DNA of 64,000 bases from Clostridiales bacterium S5-A14a (GCA_000758905.1 JRNA01000015.1:1-64000); one strand, 5' to 3'. Shown: positions 9,282 to 19,019, counted from the first letter of the stretch. Made by a program: numbers and translations. Notes: a model not told the origin generated them from the letters alone.

Positions 9282-9850
9282 TGTATTTAGAACTTTTTAT
9301 TACTTTTTTAAAACTTGGGCTTTTCACCATAGGCGGTGGAATGGCAATGATTCCTCTTTTAAAAGACGAAATGGTCAACAAGAAAAAGTGGCTTACAGAG
9401 GAAGAAATGCTTGACTGCCTAAGTATAAGTCAAGGCCTTCCGGGAGTAATTGCTGTAAATATGGCAACCTATATTGGTTATAGACAAAAAGGACCAATAG
9501 GATCACTAATTGCTACGATAGGAGTGATAACTCCGAGCTTTATTGCCATAATACTTGTGATAGAGGCTTTGGAGCAGGTTTCAGGAAGTCCATACGTAAA
9601 AGGAGCTATTTCGGGAATAAAAGCTGTAGCAACAGCATTGATAATATTGGCGACATACCAGGTTGGACGAAATGCACTGAAAAGCGTTTTGCACTATATC
9701 ATGGCAATTGTAACCTTTGTTGCAGTGGGTGTTTTGAGCATGAACGCCGTTTATGCTATTCTTGCGGGTTGTGCAATCGGCATTGCAATCAAACTTATTG
9801 AAAAAACCGATGTGAGTGAGAAGGAGAAAACGGATGACTATTTGGATTGA
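9281..9850 (+). CDS. chrA1: Chromate transporter family, first half-size subunit
   Basis: This 189-residue membrane protein is one half of a CHR-type transporter. It starts with the characteristic helix FLKLGLFTIGGGMAMIPLL and then SISQGLPGVIAVNMATYIGYR, with about five to six hydrophobic helices in all. Paired half-size CHR proteins are thought to act as heterodimers; chromate export is shown for a few, but many have other or unknown substrates. The ATG overlaps the proS stop by one base, so it is probably translationally coupled. The following gene is its partner. Confidence 0.88.
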   Translation: MYLELFITFLKLGLFTIGGGMAMIPLLKDEMVNKKKWLTEEEMLDCLSISQGLPGVIAVNMATYIGYRQKGPIGSLIATIGVITPSFIAIILVIEALEQVSGSPYVKGAISGIKAVATALIILATYQVGRNALKSVLHYIMAIVTFVAVGVLSMNAVYAILAGCAIGIAIKLIEKTDVSEKEKTDDYLD

Positions 9851-10361
9851 TTTGTTTCTTTCATTCTCCAAAATTGGACTTTTTGGATTTGGTGGTGGGC
9901 TTGCGATGCTACCTATAATCTTCCAGACCGCAAAAGGATTTGGCATAGATGATCCACAAGAATTTGGAAATCTCGTTGCAATATCACAGGTTACGCCAGG
10001 ACCGCTTGCAATAAATGCGGCAACATATGTCGGATATTATACAGATGCTCTTGGAGGTGCATTTGCAGCTACAATCGGTGTAGCCTTGCCTTCATTTGTT
10101 ATGGTAATGGCAGTCAGCTATTTTGTTGAGAAGTTCAAACAAAGCAAGATTGTCCAGGGTGCGCTTTCGGGCGTGAGACCGGTAACAGTGGGCCTTGTGG
10201 CTTCTGCAGGGTATTTTATGCTAAGCGGACTTGTTGGAGATTTGAGCGTGGCTTCAATTTGCATACTGCTCGGCACACTTGTTTTTGCCGGAAGATGGAA
10301 GGTGAACCCGTTTTTGCTGATAGTTGCAGCGGGCGTTATAGGCGCGGTTTTGATAAGATGA
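9834..10361 (+). CDS. chrA2: Chromate transporter family, second half-size subunit
   Basis: This partner of the preceding gene is about 175 residues long. It begins WIDLFLSFSKIGLFGFGGGLAMLP, followed by AISQVTPGPLAINAATYVGY, the second CHR signature. The start at 9834 is chosen because GAAGGAG lies just before it. The reading frame overlaps the upstream gene by 17 nt, supporting co-translation. Several hydrophobic helices fill the rest. Placement between proS and ppiB in a housekeeping operon suggests an anion-export role unconnected with chromate stress, but this is inference. Confidence 0.87.
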   Translation: MTIWIDLFLSFSKIGLFGFGGGLAMLPIIFQTAKGFGIDDPQEFGNLVAISQVTPGPLAINAATYVGYYTDALGGAFAATIGVALPSFVMVMAVSYFVEKFKQSKIVQGALSGVRPVTVGLVASAGYFMLSGLVGDLSVASICILLGTLVFAGRWKVNPFLLIVAAGVIGAVLIR

Positions 10362-10388
10362 GAATTTAGAAATGAGGAAGGATAGAAT

Positions 10389-10868
10389 ATGAAAAAAGTG
10401 ATTATTGAAATGGAAAATGGCGGAGTTATGAAGGGCGAACTGTATGAGGACGTTGCTCCGATTTCTGTAGAGAATTTTGAGAAACTCGCGAACGAGAAAT
10501 TTTATGATGGGCTGACATTTCACAGGGTAATCCCAGGATTTATGATTCAGGGTGGATGTCCTGAAGGAACAGGCATGGGAGGTCCAGGATATACGATAAA
10601 GGGTGAATTTGCCCAAAATGGGGTAAAAAATGATTTGAAGCATACGACTGGTGTTTTGTCGATGGCAAGGGCGATGGATCCTGACTCGGCGGGCTCACAG
10701 TTCTTTATAATGGTTGCGGATGCACCTCATCTTGATGGAGGATATGCAGCATTTGGAAAGATCACGGAAGGAATGGAAGAGGCGCAGAAAATCGTTTCAG
10801 TTCCGACGGATTATGCGGATAAACCGATAGAGGATGTTGTTATTAAGAGCATCAGAGTAACAAAATAA
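10389..10868 (+). CDS. ppiB: Cyclophilin-type peptidyl-prolyl cis-trans isomerase
   Basis: This 159-residue single-domain cyclophilin has no signal peptide, so it is cytoplasmic. Core motifs are [16 protein letters not shown] (catalytic Arg in FHRV, about residue 46), [19 protein letters not shown] and [11 protein letters not shown]. It catalyses proline isomerisation during protein folding. The length fits the short bacterial class. An AGGAAGG site precedes the ATG. Confidence 0.95.
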   Translation: MKKVIIEMENGGVMKGELYEDVAPISVENFEKLANEKFYDGLTFHRVIPGFMIQGGCPEGTGMGGPGYTIKGEFAQNGVKNDLKHTTGVLSMARAMDPDSAGSQFFIMVADAPHLDGGYAAFGKITEGMEEAQKIVSVPTDYADKPIEDVVIKSIRVTK

Positions 10869-11004
10869 CTGACAGAGGGTGGGATATTTACTCGCACATA
10901 TTACGATAATAAATGCCGTTTTATATACCACCAGATTTTGTAGAGATTAATAGGATAGAGATTGATAGTATAAAGAGGCAGCAAGAGAGGCGTCAAGTTT
11001 TAGT

Positions 11005-11694
11005 ATGAAATTTTTCAGGGAAGTTAAAGAAGATATAGAAGCAGTAATGGAGAGAGATCCCGCAGCCAGAAGTCGGATGGAGGTTCTTTTGTGCTACCCG
11101 GGTATATGGGCACTCATCTGGCATAGACCTGCTAACTGGTGCTATAATCACGGGCTTAAACTCCTGGGAAGAATTATTTCTCAGGCTGCAAGAAATGGCA
11201 CCGGAATTGAGATACATCCTGGAGCTAAGATAGGAAGGCGCTGCTTCATTGACCACGGCATGGCGGTCGTTATAGGAGAAACTACTGAAATCGGGGATGA
11301 TGTTACGCTTTATCAGGGAGTTACGCTCGGAGGGACAGGCAAGGAAAAAGGCAAGAGACATCCAACGATTGGAAACAGAGTAATCATTAGTTCGGGAGCA
11401 AAGGTCCTTGGACCATTCACTGTTGGCGATGATGTAAGAATCGGGGCCGGTTCGGTTGTTTTGAAGAAAATTCCGGCAGGATGCACAGTGGTTGGAATAC
11501 CGGGTCAAATTGTGAAACGTTATGGGACGAGCACTGCCGATATGAATCAGATAAACTTGCCAGATCCTATAGCCATGGAAATGAAAGCGTTAAGACGAAG
11601 AATCAAATCTTTAGAATCACAACTTGGAGAACTTGAATGTATGGCAGTAGATGCTGTAAAGGAAGCAAAGGAGGAGCAAAGTGAAGATATATAA
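11005..11694 (+). CDS. cysE: Serine O-acetyltransferase
   Basis: This 229-residue enzyme makes O-acetylserine from serine and acetyl-CoA, the carbon skeleton for cysteine. The short N-terminal helical part ends near residue 65. Then comes the left-handed beta-helix of hexapeptide repeats with the catalytic His region [17 protein letters not shown], and GVTLGGTG plus KGKRHPTIG. The C-terminal tail (about 180-229) is charged and helical, longer than minimal CysE. A GAGAGGCG site precedes the ATG. No T-box leader is visible in the 136-nt gap upstream. It overlaps cysS by 14 nt, linking cysteine synthesis to tRNA-Cys charging as in Bacillus. Confidence 0.95.
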   Translation: MKFFREVKEDIEAVMERDPAARSRMEVLLCYPGIWALIWHRPANWCYNHGLKLLGRIISQAARNGTGIEIHPGAKIGRRCFIDHGMAVVIGETTEIGDDVTLYQGVTLGGTGKEKGKRHPTIGNRVIISSGAKVLGPFTVGDDVRIGAGSVVLKKIPAGCTVVGIPGQIVKRYGTSTADMNQINLPDPIAMEMKALRRRIKSLESQLGELECMAVDAVKEAKEEQSEDI

Positions 11695-13087
11695 TACACT
11701 GACAAGGCAGAAGGAAGAATTTGTGCCTATTAAGGAAGGCGAGGTCAGCATATATGTTTGCGGACCGACCGTATACAACTTTTTCCACATCGGGAATGCA
11801 AGACCTTTTGTCGTATTTGACACACTTAGAAACTATCTTGAATACAGAGGATATAAGGTGAAGTTTGTCCAAAACTTTACAGATGTTGACGACAAAATAA
11901 TCAATCGTGCTAGGGAAGAGGGCACATCTGCTCCAGAGGTAAGCAAGAAGTATATTGCTGAATATTTTAAGGATGCAAAAGCCCTGAACGTAAGAAAGGC
12001 CGACGTTCATCCACAGGTGTCAAATCACATCGACAAAATAATTGACTTCATCAAGACTCTTATTGATAAGGGGTATGCATATGAGAGAGATGGTGACGTG
12101 TATTTTTCTACGAGAAAATTCCCAGAATACGGCAAGCTTTCAGGTCAGAATATCGATGATTTGGAGTCTGGCGCTCGAATCGCGATAGGAGAAGTTAAGG
12201 ATGATCCTCTTGATTTCGCTCTCTGGAAGGCAAGAAAAACAGAGGATGAAATCGCGTGGGAATCTCCATGGGGAATGGGAAGACCTGGATGGCATATTGA
12301 ATGTTCTGTAATGTCAAAGACTCACCTCGGAGACACTATCGACATCCATGCTGGAGGACAGGACCTGCAGTTCCCGCACCACGAGAACGAAATCGCTCAG
12401 TCGGAGTGCTGCAATGGTGTTCCATTTGCTAATTACTGGATGCATAACGGTTACATAACAATTGACAATGAGAAAATGTCAAAGTCTAAAGGCAACTTCT
12501 TCACTGTTAGAGATATTCTAAAGGACTACTCTGGTGAAGTTATCAGATTCTTTCTGCTCTCAGGTCATTACAGGAGCCCTATAAACTTCAGTGATACTCT
12601 CATGGAGCAAGCAAAGGCTGGACTTGAGAGACTTCACACATGCAGAGAGAATTTGAATTTCCAAATTAAAGAAGGCAAGGATGGTGAGCTCGATAAGTCT
12701 GAACAGGATACATTAAAAGAACTGGAAATCTATGAAAATGAATTCAAATCGTCAATGGACGATGACTTAAATACAGCAGATGGAATTTCCGCAATTTTCC
12801 AGATGGTCACGGCTATAAATAAAGAAATCGTAAATGGCTCTAGCAAGGCTTTTGCGAAAGAAGCTCTCGAGAAAATGATGGCACTCTGCTCCGTGCTTGG
12901 ATTGCTTCAAGATGATGAGGAAGAAGACTTCGGAGAGGATATAATGAAGATGGTTAATGAGCGCCAGGAAGCAAGAAAGGCGAAGGACTTTAAGCGAGCT
13001 GACGAAATTCGTGATGAACTTGCTGCGCGTGGTATAACCCTCAAAGATACACCTCAGGGAGTGCAGATTATAAGGGAAACTAACTAA
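11681..13087 (+). CDS. cysS: Cysteinyl-tRNA synthetase
   Basis: This 468-residue class I synthetase has zinc ligand and HIGH region [16 protein letters not shown] (about 28-43), [24 protein letters not shown] and the KMSKSKGN loop (about 268-275). The C-terminal DALR-like and anticodon domains are present. The start is GTG at 11681, fixed by AAAGGAGG seven nt before it, inside the end of cysE. The stop overlaps the next ATG by one base. Full length for the family. Confidence 0.96.
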   Translation: MKIYNTLTRQKEEFVPIKEGEVSIYVCGPTVYNFFHIGNARPFVVFDTLRNYLEYRGYKVKFVQNFTDVDDKIINRAREEGTSAPEVSKKYIAEYFKDAKALNVRKADVHPQVSNHIDKIIDFIKTLIDKGYAYERDGDVYFSTRKFPEYGKLSGQNIDDLESGARIAIGEVKDDPLDFALWKARKTEDEIAWESPWGMGRPGWHIECSVMSKTHLGDTIDIHAGGQDLQFPHHENEIAQSECCNGVPFANYWMHNGYITIDNEKMSKSKGNFFTVRDILKDYSGEVIRFFLLSGHYRSPINFSDTLMEQAKAGLERLHTCRENLNFQIKEGKDGELDKSEQDTLKELEIYENEFKSSMDDDLNTADGISAIFQMVTAINKEIVNGSSKAFAKEALEKMMALCSVLGLLQDDEEEDFGEDIMKMVNERQEARKAKDFKRADEIRDELAARGITLKDTPQGVQIIRETN

Positions 13088-13554
13088 TGCAAAAACACGG
13101 ACAATCACCTGAATTGCAGGCCTCTTCAAATACAGCTGAACAAAATACGCAAGATGGCAATTGCGCTGATAAAATCAAAGTTCAGCAGATCAATGCAACG
13201 ACTCTTGCATATCTGGGCGACAGCGTTTACGAGGTATATATCAGAGAACATCTGATTAATAGCGGGAATTACAAAGTTGATAAACTTCATAAAGCCGCCA
13301 CCAAATACGTGTCTGCCAAGGCTCAGTCGATGATAATAACAAAACTTAGAGCATCTGAGTTTTTAACGGATGAAGAAGAGGGCGCATATAAAAGGGGGAG
13401 AAATCGCCATACCAATACCCTGCCAAAGAATACCTCACCCATGACCTATAAAGAGGCCACTGGATTCGAAGCGCTCATAGGCTATTTATATATGGTTGGT
13501 CAAAATGACAGACTAGCAGAAATAATAAACAAAGCGATTGAAATTGTCGGTTAG
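13087..13554 (+). CDS. mrnC: Mini-ribonuclease III
   Basis: This 155-residue RNase III-like enzyme lacks the double-stranded RNA-binding domain. The catalytic motif LAYLGDSVYEVYIREHLI is near residues 40-57, and the second acidic patch is near YKEATGFEALIGYLYM (about 118-133). In Bacillus, MrnC matures 23S rRNA ends. It follows cysS directly with a one-base overlap, the same order as in Bacillus. The first 35 residues are a polar, Gln/Ser-rich extension not found in the shortest homologues. Confidence 0.93.
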   Translation: MQKHGQSPELQASSNTAEQNTQDGNCADKIKVQQINATTLAYLGDSVYEVYIREHLINSGNYKVDKLHKAATKYVSAKAQSMIITKLRASEFLTDEEEGAYKRGRNRHTNTLPKNTSPMTYKEATGFEALIGYLYMVGQNDRLAEIINKAIEIVG

Positions 13555-13566
13555 GAGAATTTGAAC

Positions 13567-14397
13567 ATGAGTAAAGCTGATAATCTTTTTATAAATATGT
13601 GCCAAAAAATACTTGATGAAGGTTTTTCGTCTGAAGGCCAGACAGTTAGAGCAAGGTGGGAGGATGGAACACCTGCTCATACTATCAAAACTTTTGGCGT
13701 AGTCAATAGATATGACCTAAGGGAGGAATTCCCGGCGCTTACGCTAAGACCGACGGCAATCAAACTCTGCGTTGATGAGATTCTGTGGATTTGGCAGAAA
13801 AAATCTAACAACATCAACGATTTAAATAGCAAAATATGGGACCAGTGGGCTGATGAGAACGGATCCATAGGCAAGGCCTACGGTTATCAGCTAGCGAGAA
13901 AATATAAATTCTCGCAAGGTGAGATGGATCAGGTCGATAATGTTTTGTGGCAGCTGAAAAATACGCCCTATTCAAGGCGAATAATGACGAACATTTACAA
14001 CTTCCAGGATCTTTCAGAGATGGGCTTAGAACCTTGTGCATATTCGATGACATTTAATGTTACTGGAAACACTTTAAATGGAATTTTAAATCAGCGATCT
14101 CAGGATATATTGGCGGCGAATAACTGGAATGTTGTTCAGTATTCTGTGCTTTTGCACATGCTTGCACAGGTATCGGGACTTGAAGCTGGAGAGCTTGTTC
14201 ACGTAATTTCAGATGCACACATTTACGACAGGCATATTCCGCTAATCAAGGAACTTATTAAGAGGGAAACCTATCCTGCACCTAAATTCAGTTTGAATCC
14301 TGAAGTAAAAGACTTTTATGATTTCACAGTTGATGACATAAAAATTGAAAATTATCAGAAGGGACCTCAAATTACAAACATTCCGATAGCGATATAG
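13567..14397 (+). CDS. thyA: Thymidylate synthase (ThyA)
   Basis: This enzyme of about 276 residues converts dUMP to dTMP using methylene-tetrahydrofolate. The catalytic Cys lies in LEPCAYSMTF (about residue 158), followed by NQRSQD, which holds the phosphate, and the substrate region HVISDAHIYDRH. The ATG at 13567 is chosen over an in-frame TTG six bases upstream because TAGGAG lies nine bases before it. folA follows after 30 nt; pairing makes sense because ThyA produces the dihydrofolate that FolA recycles. The pair interrupts the usual mrnC-rlmB adjacency. Confidence 0.93.
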   Translation: MSKADNLFINMCQKILDEGFSSEGQTVRARWEDGTPAHTIKTFGVVNRYDLREEFPALTLRPTAIKLCVDEILWIWQKKSNNINDLNSKIWDQWADENGSIGKAYGYQLARKYKFSQGEMDQVDNVLWQLKNTPYSRRIMTNIYNFQDLSEMGLEPCAYSMTFNVTGNTLNGILNQRSQDILAANNWNVVQYSVLLHMLAQVSGLEAGELVHVISDAHIYDRHIPLIKELIKRETYPAPKFSLNPEVKDFYDFTVDDIKIENYQKGPQITNIPIAI

Positions 14398-14427
14398 TTT
14401 TGTATTATAGGAGTATAGAAAAATATA

Positions 14428-14946
14428 ATGAATATAATATTAGCGGCCGATAGGAAGTGGGCCATTGGTAAAGACAACGATCTTTTGATTCATCTCCCGG
14501 GCGATCTCAAATACTTCAAAAAGATGACGACTGGCAAGACCGTTATTATGGGGAGGAAAACACTTGAATCTCTTCCAGGCGGTAAGCCACTTCCGAATCG
14601 CAGAAATATCATACTTACAAGGTCGAAAGACTTTGAGGTGCCTGGTGCAGAGGTTTTTCATTCAATCGAAGATGTTTTACAGTTAATAAAATCTGGAAAT
14701 CTCGAAAGCGATGAAACTTTTATCATCGGTGGCGCAGAAATTTACAAACAGATGATGCCACATTGTGACAAGTTTTACATAACCAAAATTGATGCGGAAC
14801 TTCCGGCTGACCGCTATTTTGTTGACCTTGACCAAATCGAAGACCTTGAAATCACATGGCGAGCTCCTGCAGAGGAATATCAGGGAACAAAATATCAATA
14901 TGTTCTTTATGAAAGAGAGAAGATGGCAGATGAGACCACAAAATAG
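14428..14946 (+). CDS. folA: Dihydrofolate reductase
   Basis: This 172-residue NADPH-dependent enzyme regenerates tetrahydrofolate. The start motif MNIILAADRKWAIGKDNDL is followed by the substrate acidic residue region (LLIHLPGDLKYFKKMT) and the NADPH site VIMGRKTLESLPGGKPLPNR. IIGGAEIYKQMMP comes near residue 110. The length is typical. It is 30 nt after thyA, and its last 17 bases overlap the start of rlmB. Confidence 0.95.
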   Translation: MNIILAADRKWAIGKDNDLLIHLPGDLKYFKKMTTGKTVIMGRKTLESLPGGKPLPNRRNIILTRSKDFEVPGAEVFHSIEDVLQLIKSGNLESDETFIIGGAEIYKQMMPHCDKFYITKIDAELPADRYFVDLDQIEDLEITWRAPAEEYQGTKYQYVLYEREKMADETTK

Positions 14947-15715
14947 ACAAAAGCCAGCGAATGGCCGCATCAAGACTGAGCGCGATGACAATTTGATTTT
15001 TGGCCGAAATCCAGTAATTGAAGCACTTGAGGCGGGGAGAAAACTTGAAAAGGTAATTGTGCTTGACGGCGGTGCTGGATCGCTGAGGAAAATAATTGGG
15101 ATGGCGAAGGAGGCCAAACTTCGTGTGGAGTTTGTCGACAGGAAAACCCTTGATAGGATTTCTGGAGGTGAAAATCACCAAGGCGTCATTGCCAAGGGGC
15201 AAATTTTTGAATATTCTAATATAGATGACGTATTTGATAGTGCAGAAAAGCAGGGCGAAGAGCCGTTTATATTGATTTTGGACGGAATAGAAGACCCTCA
15301 CAACCTAGGCGCGATTTTGAGGACCGGCGAATGCGCAGGAGTGCATGGGATAATAATACCAGAGAGGCGCGCTGCGAGTGTAGATTCAATAGCTATGAAG
15401 GTTGCGGCGGGTGCTGCGGAATATGTTAATGTTGTTAGAGTAAAAAATCTTTCGAGAACGCTTGATGAGTTGAAAAACAAGGGAGTGTGGATTGTAGGAC
15501 TCGATATGGGCGAGAAAGTTTATTACGAACAAAATCTCAAAGGCCCAATTGCTCTGGTTGTAGGGAATGAGGGACATGGGATCAGTCGTTTGATAAGAGA
15601 AAAGTGCGACTATATTGCATCCATTCCTCTCAAGGGAAAGGTTTCGTCTTTGAACGCTTCAAACGCCGTTGCAGTGGCTGTTTATGAGGTAGTTAGACAG
15701 CGAGAGACTTGCTAA
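14930..15715 (+). CDS. rlmB: 23S rRNA (guanosine-2'-O)-methyltransferase, TrmH/RlmB family
   Basis: This SPOUT methyltransferase of about 261 residues has an N-terminal substrate-binding domain (IFGRNPVIEALEAGR, about 21-35) and the SPOUT motifs ILDGIEDPHNLGAILRT (about 116-132), VVGNEGHGIS and IPLKGKVSSLNASNAVAVAVYE, which form the knotted SAM site. It probably methylates G2251 of 23S rRNA. The frame is open upstream into folA, but the ATG at 14930 with GAGAGAAG before it gives the normal length. The order cysS-mrnC-rlmB is as in Bacillus apart from the thyA-folA insertion. Confidence 0.93.
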   Translation: MRPQNRQKPANGRIKTERDDNLIFGRNPVIEALEAGRKLEKVIVLDGGAGSLRKIIGMAKEAKLRVEFVDRKTLDRISGGENHQGVIAKGQIFEYSNIDDVFDSAEKQGEEPFILILDGIEDPHNLGAILRTGECAGVHGIIIPERRAASVDSIAMKVAAGAAEYVNVVRVKNLSRTLDELKNKGVWIVGLDMGEKVYYEQNLKGPIALVVGNEGHGISRLIREKCDYIASIPLKGKVSSLNASNAVAVAVYEVVRQRETC

Positions 15716-15722
15716 AAGTCTA

Positions 15723-15751
15723 TTGACAATTTTTTGTTTTTATTGTACTAT
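15723..15751 (+). promoter_or_regulatory. Sigma-A promoter for tRNA-Thr and tuf
   Basis: A perfect -35 TTGACA (15723-15728), a 17-nt spacer and a -10 TACTAT (15746-15751) lie 41 nt before the tRNA and just after the rlmB stop. It is one of the strongest-looking promoters in the window, fitting the high demand for EF-Tu. Confidence 0.82.
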
Positions 15752-15791
15752 ATCAACGATTACACATTGCTTTTAAAGCAAGTGAATATAG

Positions 15792-15868
15792 GCTGTTGTA
15801 GCTCAGTAGGTAGAGCACTTCCTTGGTAAGGAAGAGGTTCGGCAGTTCAAGCCTGCTCAACAGCTCCA
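15792..15868 (+). tRNA. tRNA-Thr (anticodon GGT)
   Basis: A full cloverleaf can be drawn. The acceptor GCTGTTG (15792-15798) pairs with CAACAGC (15858-15864). The D-arm is GCTC/GAGC. The anticodon stem CTTCC/GGAAG holds loop TTGGTAA (anticodon GGT). The T-arm is GGCAG/CTGCT with loop TTCAAGC. CCA is encoded at 15866-15868. The variable loop reads AGGTTC, one base longer than the common AGGTC. It is the first gene after the promoter and is co-transcribed with tuf. Confidence 0.95.
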
Positions 15869-15906
15869 AAAATAAAGTAACTAAGATATTTAAAAAGGAG
15901 ACGAAA

Positions 15907-17100
15907 ATGGCAAAGCAAAAGTTTGAGAGAACCAAACCGCATATTAACATCGGTACCATCGGTCACGTAGACCACGGAAAGACAACTCTAACAGCAGCTA
16001 TCACAACAACTCTACAGAACAGATACGGACTAGGCGAGAAGGTAGAATTTGACAAGATAGACAAGGCACCAGAGGAAAAAGAAAGAGGAATCACAATCTC
16101 TACATCACACGTAGAGTATGAGACACCAAATAGACACTATGCACACGTAGACTGCCCAGGACACGCAGACTATGTAAAGAACATGATCACAGGTGCAGCA
16201 CAGATGGATGGAGCTATCCTAGTAGTAGCAGCAACAGATGGTCCAATGCCACAGACAAGAGAGCACATCTTGCTATCAAGACAGGTAGGCGTACCATACA
16301 TCGTAGTTTTCCTAAATAAATGTGACATGGTAGACGACGAAGAACTACTAGACCTAGTAGAGATGGAAGTAAGAGAACTACTATCAGAGTATGACTTCCC
16401 AGGCGATGATACACCAATCGTCAGAGGATCAGCACTAAAGGCGCTAGAAGATCCATCAAGCGAGTGGGGAGACAAGATAGTAGAGTTATTTGAAGAGATC
16501 GATGCATACATTCCAGAGCCACAGAGAGCTAATGATCAGCCATTCCTAATGCCAGTAGAGGACGTATTCTCAATTACAGGAAGAGGAACAGTAGCTACAG
16601 GAAGAGTAGAGAGAGGAACACTTAAGGTAGGGGATGAAGTAGAAATCATCGGACTAACAGATGAAAAGAGGAAGGTAGTAGTAACAGGAATAGAAATGTT
16701 CAGGAAGCTACTAGATGAAGCAGAGACAGGCGATAACATCGGAGCACTTCTAAGAGGAGTACAGAGAGATGAGATCGAAAGAGGACAGGTACTAGCAGCA
16801 CCAGGAACAATACATCCACATACAAAGTTCAAGGGCGAAGTATACGTACTAAAGAAGGAAGAGGGCGGAAGACATACACCATTCTTCAACGGATACAGAC
16901 CACAGTTCTATTTCAGAACAACAGACGTAACAGGAGATTTGAAGTTACCTGAAGGAACAGAAATGTGCATGCCTGGAGATAACGTAACAATGGAAATTGA
17001 CCTTATCACACCAATAGCAATCGAAGAAGGACTAAGATTTGCTATCAGGGAAGGCGGAAGAACAGTAGGTTCGGGAGTTGTAACTGAGATTATTGAGTAG
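15907..17100 (+). CDS. tuf: Elongation factor Tu
   Basis: This 397-residue GTPase delivers aminoacyl-tRNA to the ribosome. It shows G1 GHVDHGKT (19-26), G3 DCPGHADY (about 81), G4 NKCD (about 136) and the two C-terminal beta-barrels. The frame is open into the tRNA, but the ATG at 15907 after AAAAGGAGACG gives the conserved start [12 protein letters not shown]. Codon use is strikingly different from most neighbours: Leu is largely cta, Val gta, Ala gca, Thr aca and Arg aga, which probably marks the preferred codons of very highly expressed genes here. Confidence 0.98.
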   Translation: MAKQKFERTKPHINIGTIGHVDHGKTTLTAAITTTLQNRYGLGEKVEFDKIDKAPEEKERGITISTSHVEYETPNRHYAHVDCPGHADYVKNMITGAAQMDGAILVVAATDGPMPQTREHILLSRQVGVPYIVVFLNKCDMVDDEELLDLVEMEVRELLSEYDFPGDDTPIVRGSALKALEDPSSEWGDKIVELFEEIDAYIPEPQRANDQPFLMPVEDVFSITGRGTVATGRVERGTLKVGDEVEIIGLTDEKRKVVVTGIEMFRKLLDEAETGDNIGALLRGVQRDEIERGQVLAAPGTIHPHTKFKGEVYVLKKEEGGRHTPFFNGYRPQFYFRTTDVTGDLKLPEGTEMCMPGDNVTMEIDLITPIAIEEGLRFAIREGGRTVGSGVVTEIIE

Positions 17101-17132
17101 TACAACCCTATATTTTAATCAAATCAATATTA

Positions 17133-17162
17133 AAAAGAGAGTCGAAGTCGACTCTCTTTTTT
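17133..17162 (+). terminator. Strong terminator after tuf
   Basis: A near-perfect inverted repeat, AAAGAGAGTCGA and TCGACTCTCTTT (17134-17145 and 17148-17159), is followed by a run of T. It ends the carD-tuf block. Confidence 0.9.
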
Positions 17163-17222
17163 TTAGAATACGCGACAGATTTTATCCGGCTTATCCACAT
17201 CTTTTATCAGAAGCATTAAAGT

Positions 17223-19019
17223 TTAGGCATCAGCTAATTCTTTAAACCAATTCCAGAAGTTAGTATCACCTAAAATTTGAGGGCACTCTTTTTCCGAAAA
17301 TTCATGTAGTTCATTGTAAACTCGTAGGTGGTAGTCAGAAATTTGTTTAAGTTCACATTCGTTAAGCATGTCCTTATCTATCAGATTAGTATCATAAGGG
17401 CAAAGAGTGAGATCTCTAAAGAAAAGTTCATCTGCGCTGCTATCACTGCAAACTTCTATAAGATTCTCGATTCTGATGCCGAACTTTCCTTCAAGATAAA
17501 CTCCTGGTTCATTTGAAACAACATTTCCTGCCGCAAGTGGCAAATTGCCCCTAGGACTTATGGAAATAGGGCCTTCATGAACGTTGAGCATATGACCTAC
17601 GCCGTGGCCAGTTCCATGACCATAGGAGAATCCGAATTTTTCCATTTCTGCTTTGGGAATTTTATCGAGAGATGCACCAGGTTCGTCCTTAGCAAATCTT
17701 GTGCGAGCAAGGGCAAGATGACCCTTCAAAACCGCAGTGTAAGCTCTAGACATTTCTTTTGTTGTTACTCCAATGCCAATCGTCCTCGTAACGTCAGTAG
17801 TACCGGTTTGGTATTGCCCACCAGTATCTGCAAGCAGGAGTGAACCCCCAATGACCTCAGAATTTTTGCCGTGCATAAATGAATAATGAACAACTGCACC
17901 ATTTTCCCCAAACCCTAGAATTGGCTCGAAACTGTGTCCGCGGTACTCTGGAGAATCTTTGCGGAATCTCGTTAAAATTTCGCTGAGTTCTGACTCACGA
18001 CAAACCTTTTCCGAAGGCTTGTATTTTGTTTTTAAATAGTGCACAAAACGTGTAAGCGCTAGCCCGTCATGGAGATGTGCACGACTCATACCTTCAAGCT
18101 CAACCTCGTTTTTAACTGCTTTGAGCGACTCTATAGGACTTGGAATTTCTATAACCTTTGCTATGTGTCTGACATATTCCAAAACTCTGCATGGTGTGGT
18201 CGCTGGATCAATGATTAACTTAGCATTAGGATTTAAACTGCGCAAATCCTCATAGACGCCGCTGTAAGTGCCATCTCTTAGAGTGTAAAGCTTGGCCCCG
18301 GAGTTAGATATGAGGGCGTACGCATAGAACAAAGGACTGTCGTCGAAGTCACTTCCACGCTTATTGAAAAACCAAGCTACATCGTCTAATGCCGATACAA
18401 AATAGTGGTCTGCGCCATGTTTTTTCATCTCTTCCTGCACCCTTAACAACTTTGAATCGGTTGATTCGCCCGATATTTTGATATCAAGGTCAATGATAGG
18501 ATTCGATTTCACAGGCGGACGATTTTCCCATGTTTTGTCGACAAAATTATAGTCCTTAATTTCAAGTGTAGAATCGCAATTTGACGATGAGTCTGATGAA
18601 TTAGCTGAATCAGAAATGTTTGATACTGCTAAGAAAGCGGTAGTTGTGTAGACACCCATATCGACAGCAAGAGTTTTTATGAGACCAATTTTATTATATC
18701 GATGGATAAGGCTGTCATATAATTCAGTATCTTCGTAACCGAGTTTCATCAATTGTATTTCGGGAGGCAGTTGTTCAGCGGCCTGCAGAAAATATCTGCT
18801 GTCCGTCCACAGAAAACCTTCGTCTTTCGTTAACAAAACATCGCCTGCAGAACCTGTAAATCCTGTCACGAAGGAAATTTCGTGGTAGTGAGCATCGAGC
18901 ATCTCAGAGCCGTGAGGATCGCTCATTGGTATTAGATATGCATCAATATTTGCATCTTCCATAAGTTGCCTTATTTGTTTTATGCGATTTGAGAAAATTT
19001 CTTTATTATTTTTGTCCAT
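17223..19019 (-). CDS. pepP: Xaa-Pro aminopeptidase (M24 family, three-domain type)
   Basis: This cytoplasmic metallopeptidase of about 598 residues removes N-terminal residues before proline. Two creatinase-like domains (about 10-140 and 180-300) precede the pita-bread catalytic domain. The latter has metal ligands in LADTGGQYQTGTTDVTRT (two Asp), GHGTGHGVGHMLNVHE (His) and the later Glu residues in NEPGVYLEG and GIRIENL. The long form resembles eukaryotic-type APP1 found in many Clostridia. The start at 19019 is set by GGAGG five bases before it; an in-frame ATG lies 48 bases upstream. A Ser/Asp-rich insert occurs near residues 140-155. It is monocistronic and faces tuf. Confidence 0.92.
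   Translation of the reverse strand: MDKNNKEIFSNRIKQIRQLMEDANIDAYLIPMSDPHGSEMLDAHYHEISFVTGFTGSAGDVLLTKDEGFLWTDSRYFLQAAEQLPPEIQLMKLGYEDTELYDSLIHRYNKIGLIKTLAVDMGVYTTTAFLAVSNISDSANSSDSSSNCDSTLEIKDYNFVDKTWENRPPVKSNPIIDLDIKISGESTDSKLLRVQEEMKKHGADHYFVSALDDVAWFFNKRGSDFDDSPLFYAYALISNSGAKLYTLRDGTYSGVYEDLRSLNPNAKLIIDPATTPCRVLEYVRHIAKVIEIPSPIESLKAVKNEVELEGMSRAHLHDGLALTRFVHYLKTKYKPSEKVCRESELSEILTRFRKDSPEYRGHSFEPILGFGENGAVVHYSFMHGKNSEVIGGSLLLADTGGQYQTGTTDVTRTIGIGVTTKEMSRAYTAVLKGHLALARTRFAKDEPGASLDKIPKAEMEKFGFSYGHGTGHGVGHMLNVHEGPISISPRGNLPLAAGNVVSNEPGVYLEGKFGIRIENLIEVCSDSSADELFFRDLTLCPYDTNLIDKDMLNECELKQISDYHLRVYNELHEFSEKECPQILGDTNFWNWFKELADA

Noticed and set aside
10869-11004. T-box leader before cysE
   Set aside because: The gap is short and has no specifier stem, no T-box AGGGTGGNACCGCG-like motif and no terminator. 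The same check failed before proS and glnS.
15823-15906. Upstream extension of the EF-Tu frame
   Set aside because: It is inside the tRNA-Thr gene; the conserved start with a strong ribosome site is at 15907.
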